This document shows positions 59,722-64,000 of a stretch of DNA of 64,000 bases, one piece after another (position 1 is the first letter of the stretch; every line of letters starts with the position of its first letter). Made by a program: the position numbers and the translations under genes. Source of the stretch: Aridibaculum aurantiacum (lineage in GTDB: Bacteria; Bacteroidota; Bacteroidia; Chitinophagales; Chitinophagaceae); assembly GCF_017355875.1 (NCBI RefSeq), contig NZ_JAFEWC010000001.1, positions 744,001 to 808,000 of the forward strand. Direction: 5' to 3'. The notes beneath the pieces are model-generated. The model saw nothing but the letters and a program-made list of their open reading frames with translations. It did not search any database and was not told the DNA's origin.

Positions 59722-61275
59722 ATGATTAGAGCTTCAAAATTACTTCTGCTATTAGTGTTGCTAACCAATGCTGCAACTGCACAACAGTATTACAATGTGC
59801 TTAAATATGGTGCAAAGAATGACAGCAGTAAGATCGCTACAAAAGCAATTGCCAATGCGATAGCTGCTGCTTCTAAAGCTGGTGGTGGTACCGTTTATTT
59901 TCCTGCAGGTAAATACCTTACCGGTGCCATACATTTGAAAAGCAACATCACCATCTTTATAGATGCAGGTGCCGAGCTTCACTTCAGCGACAACTTTGAT
60001 GACTACCTACCAATGGTTGAAACTCGTTACGAAGGTGTTGATGTAACCAGCTTTTCGCCTTTGTTCTATGCTAATAGAGTAGAAAATATTTCCATCATTG
60101 GTCGTGGTAAAATTGATGGCCATGGTAAGAAATGGTGGGACTTTGTAGAAGGCTACAAGCAGGATCAGCCGCGTAGTAAGTGGCAGTATATGTTCGACAG
60201 CCTGAACAAGAATATTCTGCTCCCTGATGAACCAAAACAGATGATCCGCGGCTTTTTGCGCCCGGCCTTCATCCAGCCTTTGTATAGTAAGAATATCCTG
60301 ATACAAGGTATCACCATTGTCAATTCTCCTTTCTGGACTGTAACACCTGAGTTCTGCGAAAATGTAGTGATTGATGGTGTTTCTATATTCAACCCGCATT
60401 CACCTAATACGGATGGCATCAATCCATCCAGCTGTAAGTATGTGCGGATATCTAACTGCCACATCAGCGTTGGTGACGACTGTATCACTATAAAATCAGG
60501 AAAGGATTTGCCGGGTAGAACAAAGGCAATGCCTGCTGAAAATTATACCATCACCAATTGTACAATGCTCAGTGGTCATGGTGGTGTGGTAATAGGTAGC
60601 GAGATGAGTGGTGATGTAAAGAAGATCACGATCTCTAACTGTGTGTTCGATGGTACCGATCGCGGTATTCGTATTAAATCTGCAAGAGGTCGTGGTGGAG
60701 TAGTGGAAGAAATTCGAGTAAGCAACATCATCATGAAGAACATACGCGACCAGGCTATAGTGATGGACTTGCAGTATGCTAAAACACAACCTGAACCGGT
60801 AAGTGAAAGAACACCTAAGTTCCGCAATATTCATATCAGTAATGTAACGGCCGAAACCAATGAAGCCATTTTCATTAATGGTTTGGAGGAGATGCCGGTG
60901 GAGGATATTACGTTCAACGATATCCAGTTTACAGCTAAGACAGGTGCGGTTATCAGGCAGGCAAAGAACATAGAGTTTCACAATGTTCGTATCACAACCA
61001 AAGATGGTCCTGCTGTAACTGTTGAAAATGTTAACGGGTTAATACTTGACGGCGTAAGAACATTTGCACCGATTGCTGGTAAACCTGCCATCAGTTTAAC
61101 CAATGTACAGGATGTGTTTGTATACAACAACTTCCCTGTTCAAGGAACAGGTGTGTTCTTAAATGTAGCAGGTGCAAAAACAAAGAATGTGATCCTGAAA
61201 GGAAACAATTTTATATACGCTCAACAGCCATTGGTAAAGGCAGAGAGTGTTGCTGAAAATATTGTAGTGCAGTAG
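59722..61275 (+). CDS. GH28 polygalacturonase-family enzyme
   Basis: A 517-residue secreted beta-helix enzyme that hydrolyses galacturonic acid linkages in pectin. A signal peptide (IRASKLLLLLVLLTNAATA) precedes YYNVLKYGAKNDSSKIATKA. The four GH28 catalytic motifs are present in order: NTDGI, GDDC, GHGG and RIKSARGRGG. The length suits exo-acting Bacteroidota enzymes. I choose the ATG at 59722; a TTG at 59704 would add six residues (MNKKTF). It lies 232 bases after the preceding gene with an intervening palindrome, so it may have its own promoter. Confidence 0.94.
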   Translation: MIRASKLLLLLVLLTNAATAQQYYNVLKYGAKNDSSKIATKAIANAIAAASKAGGGTVYFPAGKYLTGAIHLKSNITIFIDAGAELHFSDNFDDYLPMVETRYEGVDVTSFSPLFYANRVENISIIGRGKIDGHGKKWWDFVEGYKQDQPRSKWQYMFDSLNKNILLPDEPKQMIRGFLRPAFIQPLYSKNILIQGITIVNSPFWTVTPEFCENVVIDGVSIFNPHSPNTDGINPSSCKYVRISNCHISVGDDCITIKSGKDLPGRTKAMPAENYTITNCTMLSGHGGVVIGSEMSGDVKKITISNCVFDGTDRGIRIKSARGRGGVVEEIRVSNIIMKNIRDQAIVMDLQYAKTQPEPVSERTPKFRNIHISNVTAETNEAIFINGLEEMPVEDITFNDIQFTAKTGAVIRQAKNIEFHNVRITTKDGPAVTVENVNGLILDGVRTFAPIAGKPAISLTNVQDVFVYNNFPVQGTGVFLNVAGAKTKNVILKGNNFIYAQQPLVKAESVAENIVVQ

Positions 61276-61282
61276 TCTTCAG

Positions 61283-61358
61283 GAACCTCGAAGGCACGAA
61301 GACGCATAGGTTAACAAAGGCTTCGTGCTACTTGGTGTACTTAGTGTCTTGGTGGTTC
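61283..61358. repeat. imperfect inverted repeat after the GH28 gene
   Basis: GAACC-T-CGAAGGCACGAAG on the left is partly complementary to CTTCGTG... and GGTTC on the right (CTTGGTGGTTC). Sequences of this CACGAAG/CTTCGTG-TCTTGGTGGTTC type are familiar as dispersed intergenic repeats in Bacteroidota. It could also help end the GH28 transcript, though no U-run follows. Confidence 0.6.
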
Positions 61359-61382
61359 AAGCAGTTCCATAAAGTACTTCCA

Positions 61383-61406
61383 GTACAAGTGAGTGACACA
61401 ACAATG
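61383..61406 (-). repeat. dispersed repeat, copy 4 (before GH95)
   Basis: The 24 bases are the exact reverse complement of 51085-51108. They lie about 60 bases upstream of the GH95 start, next to the imperfect repeat at 61283-61358. Confidence 0.85.
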
Positions 61407-61463
61407 TTCAATAGAATTACATAAGCTGGCCACATATTGAATAAACTGAACGATCAACAATTG

Positions 61464-64000
61464 ATGATACAAAAAGCAACGATATCGATATTATTCACCT
61501 TATTGGTGGTTGCCGGCTACAGCCAACAGCAAGAGCTGAAGTTGTGGTACAATAAGCCGGCAGTTAAGTGGACAGATGCATTACCGATCGGCAATGGTCG
61601 ACTGGGTGCTATGATTTTTGGCGGATTGGAAAAGGATAGAATACAGTTTAATGAAGAAACACTTTGGACGGGTGAGCCACGCGACTATCACCGCAAGGGA
61701 GCGCATAAATATCTACCGGTACTAAGGCAGCTGGTTGCAGAGGGAAAGCAGGATGAAGCAGAGAAGCTGGCCGAAGAGCACTTCATGGGATTGAAGAGTA
61801 ACGAAGGCAAGCGCGATGAGTGGATAAAAGACATGGCTGCATTGAAAGGATTGAAAGGTAATCCTGCGTTACCAGGTTTTGATGACAGCAAATGGAAAGA
61901 GATACTCGTGCCAACATACGAAGGTTGGGAAACTGTAGGCTACGAAGGATTAGATGGTGCGCTTTGGTTTAGAACAACTTTTGAACTTCCTGGAGCATGG
62001 AAGGGTAAGAACCTGGTGCTTGACCTGAACAGGATACGTGATCAGGATTATACGTATGTAAATGGCAAGCTGGTAGGCCAAAAGTCAGGTGGCGATGCAA
62101 GACGTTATACCATACCAGCAGATGTTTTAACGACTGGCAAGAACACAATTGCAGTACAGGTGTTGAACTTCTTTGATAAAGGCGGAATAGCTGGCTATAA
62201 AGACACTTCAAGACATATTGGAATCTATCCTGCAGGTGACGAAAAGAGCAAGCTGTCGCTGGTGAAGAATTGGAAGTTCTTTGTTCAAAATGATAACCCG
62301 CCACCAGTGGCTCGTTTCCAGGCAGATTATCAACCTTTTGGTGATGTGTACTTAAACTTTGCAGGTGTTGCAAATGCTACCAATTACAAGCGCGAACTTG
62401 ATCTAAACAACGCTGTTGTACGTACAAGCTATACGTTAGATGGTGTTGATTATACCCGTGAATATTTTGCCAGCCAGCCTAACCAGGTAATTGTTATTCA
62501 TGTAAAGGCAAACAAAGCAGGCAAGGTAAATTTTGATGCGTTATTAAATAGCCCGCATAAATTATCATCAACAAAAAAGATCGATGATCAAACACTTGGG
62601 TTGAATGTGCAGGTTCGTAATGGAGCGCTGAAAGGTGAAAGCCAAATGCAGGTGGTTACCACCAAAGGAACTGCTCGTGTAGAAGGAGATAAAATTGTAG
62701 TACGTGATGCTGATGAAGTAACCCTTTACATAGCAGCAGGTACCAGTTTCAAAAACTATAAAAGTGTAACGGCAAATCCTTCCGCAATTGTGAAGCGTTC
62801 GTTGCAAACAATGAAAGGGAAGAACTATGAGCAAGTAAAAGCTGCGCATACAAATGAGTACCAGAAGTACTTCAATACTTTCTCCATCAACTTTGGTAAG
62901 AGCACAAAAGATAATATTCCAACAGATGTAAGGTTGCAGCAGTTTGCTTCATCTTCTGATCCGGACTTTGTTGCTTTGTACACACAATATGGAAGGTATC
63001 TGTTGATTTCAAGTTCTCGTCCGGGAACCCGTCCTGCAAACCTGCAAGGCATTTGGAACGACTTGCTGACACCGCCATGGGGCAGCAAGTACACCACCAA
63101 CATTAATGCAGAAATGAACTACTGGCCGGCTGAGTTGCTGAACCTTTCACCGCTGCATGAACCTTTCTTTAAGATGGTAGAAGAGCTGGCCGAAGCAGGC
63201 AGGCAAACAGCTAAAGAGCATTATAACACCAAGGGTTGGGTACTGCATCACAACACGGATCTATGGCGTGGTACAGCACCAATCAATGCATCCAACCATG
63301 GTATTTGGGTAACAGGTGGTGCATGGGTAAGCCAGCACTTATGGGAGCATTACCTGTTCACCCAAGACAAAGAATTTTTACGCAACAAGGCTTATCCTAT
63401 CATGAAGCAGTCTGCTTTGTTCTTCAACGACTTTTTGGTGAAAGATCCAAAGACAGGTTGGTTGATCAGTACACCTTCCAACTCACCGGAACATGGTGGA
63501 TTGGTAGCTGGTCCAACCATGGATCACCAGATTATTCGCTCTTTATTTAAAGCTGTAGCAGAAGCTTCTGAAATTTTAAATACAGATAAAGAATTAAGAA
63601 CAACATTAGCGCAAAAGGCACAGCAGTTGGCCCCTAATCAAATTGGTAAACATGGCCAGTTGCAGGAGTGGTTGCAGGATGTGGATGATCCAAACAACAA
63701 GCACCGTCACGTATCACATTTGTGGGCAGTGTATCCTGGCAACGAGATCAATTTTGATGCAAACGAAAAGATGATGAAGGCTGCACGCCAGTCGCTCCTA
63801 TATCGTGGTGATGCTGCCACCGGATGGAGCCTTGGCTGGAAGATCAATCTTTGGGCTCGCTTTAAAGATGGCGACCATGCATACAAGCTTATCCAGATGT
63901 TGCTTAGTCCTGCCGACCGCGGTGGCGCCGGCTCTTACACCAATCTTTTCGATGCACACCCGCCGTTCCAGATCGATGGCAATTTTGGTGGTGCTGCCGG
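61464..64000 (+). CDS. GH95 alpha-L-fucosidase/galactosidase family enzyme (partial, runs off the right edge)
   Basis: An open frame of 845 codons that reaches the end of the window. A signal peptide (ISILFTLLVVAGYS) precedes LWYNKPAVKWTDALPIGNGR, LGAMIFGG and NEETLWTGEP, the GH95 N-terminal sandwich. Residues about 130-282 are an extra GH2-like sugar-binding domain (DSKWKEILVPTYEGW, LWFRTTFELPGAWKGKN) placed before the usual YQPFGDVYLNF. The catalytic barrel has NLQGIWNDLLTPPWGSKYTT, NINAEMNYWPAELLNLSPLH and HRHVSHLWAVYPGNEI. In pectin it would release L-fucose or L-galactose from rhamnogalacturonan side chains. The C-terminus is missing. Confidence 0.92.
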   Translation, partial: MIQKATISILFTLLVVAGYSQQQELKLWYNKPAVKWTDALPIGNGRLGAMIFGGLEKDRIQFNEETLWTGEPRDYHRKGAHKYLPVLRQLVAEGKQDEAEKLAEEHFMGLKSNEGKRDEWIKDMAALKGLKGNPALPGFDDSKWKEILVPTYEGWETVGYEGLDGALWFRTTFELPGAWKGKNLVLDLNRIRDQDYTYVNGKLVGQKSGGDARRYTIPADVLTTGKNTIAVQVLNFFDKGGIAGYKDTSRHIGIYPAGDEKSKLSLVKNWKFFVQNDNPPPVARFQADYQPFGDVYLNFAGVANATNYKRELDLNNAVVRTSYTLDGVDYTREYFASQPNQVIVIHVKANKAGKVNFDALLNSPHKLSSTKKIDDQTLGLNVQVRNGALKGESQMQVVTTKGTARVEGDKIVVRDADEVTLYIAAGTSFKNYKSVTANPSAIVKRSLQTMKGKNYEQVKAAHTNEYQKYFNTFSINFGKSTKDNIPTDVRLQQFASSSDPDFVALYTQYGRYLLISSSRPGTRPANLQGIWNDLLTPPWGSKYTTNINAEMNYWPAELLNLSPLHEPFFKMVEELAEAGRQTAKEHYNTKGWVLHHNTDLWRGTAPINASNHGIWVTGGAWVSQHLWEHYLFTQDKEFLRNKAYPIMKQSALFFNDFLVKDPKTGWLISTPSNSPEHGGLVAGPTMDHQIIRSLFKAVAEASEILNTDKELRTTLAQKAQQLAPNQIGKHGQLQEWLQDVDDPNNKHRHVSHLWAVYPGNEINFDANEKMMKAARQSLLYRGDAATGWSLGWKINLWARFKDGDHAYKLIQMLLSPADRGGAGSYTNLFDAHPPFQIDGNFGGAA

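Noticed and set aside
61688-63103. Several - strand open frames in the last 2.5 kb
   Set aside because: They are shadows of the long + strand GH95 frame, which is uninterrupted to the window edge.
1-64000. CRISPR array, prophage, insertion sequence or integron
   Set aside because: No regularly spaced direct repeats, no transposase or integrase frames and no phage structural genes were seen; the repeats found are short and irregular.

Overview
The window is a chromosomal segment of a member of the Bacteroidota, most likely family Chitinophagaceae. The evidence is a murE-mraY-murD-ftsW-murG-murC-ftsQ-ftsA-ftsZ cluster, a complete gldKLMN set plus a distant gldB, promoter -7 elements of the TAnnTTTG type, almost no Shine-Dalgarno sequences, many SpII lipoproteins, TonB-dependent receptors, and families largely confined to this phylum (DUF4783, haem-binding CxxCH domain, cysteine-rich CWC). 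No phage, transposase, integrase or CRISPR array is visible.

Layout. 1-13343: cell-wall and division (dcw) cluster on the + strand, starting in the last codons of a PASTA-domain penicillin-binding protein and ending at a strong terminator after ftsZ. Several of its spacers carry different short repeats or palindromes, and one GC-rich palindrome lies inside the 5' end of murD. 13809-18808: gldKLMN (type IX secretion/gliding motor) with its own TAcaTTTG promoter and a terminator. 18906-23494: a possible small RNA, then on the - strand uvrC, a lipoprotein, a membrane protein ending in a predicted beta-barrel, and an ECF sigma factor that appears to be its operon partner. 23633-32804: housekeeping genes (universal stress protein, nadE, gldB, apaG, yciH, nadC, DUF4783, gpmI, haem-binding protein). 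32917-44124: TonB receptor, lycopene cyclase, PfkB kinase, small hypothetical proteins, comM, a choloylglycine-hydrolase-family enzyme, an S41 protease lipoprotein and a GT25 glycosyltransferase. 44433-51203: ABC exporter, DoxX, a CvpA-CAP fusion, a cobalamin riboswitch with btuB, CWC protein, MarC and tRNA-Arg(CCG). 51732-64000: a pectin-degradation locus (GH105, PL1, a GH67-N-like enzyme, a six-hairpin glycosidase, GH28, and a truncated GH95) that runs off the right edge.

How the genes work together. The first 13 kb make lipid II and assemble the divisome. GldKLMN energises and forms the periplasmic/outer-membrane core of the type IX system, which in this phylum exports adhesins and often CAZymes. 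The right-hand locus is a pectin toolkit: PL1 and GH28 cut homogalacturonan, GH105 removes the unsaturated uronyl ends made by lyases, and GH95 and the other two enzymes probably act on side chains. No SusC/SusD pair lies in the visible part. BtuB imports vitamin B12 under riboswitch control, and a hairpin that includes its start codon gives a plausible translational switch.

I found no convincing wholly new system. The items most worth checking are the riboswitch start-codon hairpin, the sigma factor/barrel pair, the putative small RNA after gldN, the CvpA-CAP fusion, the dispersed repeat families (one of which overlaps murD) and the extra domain inside GH95.
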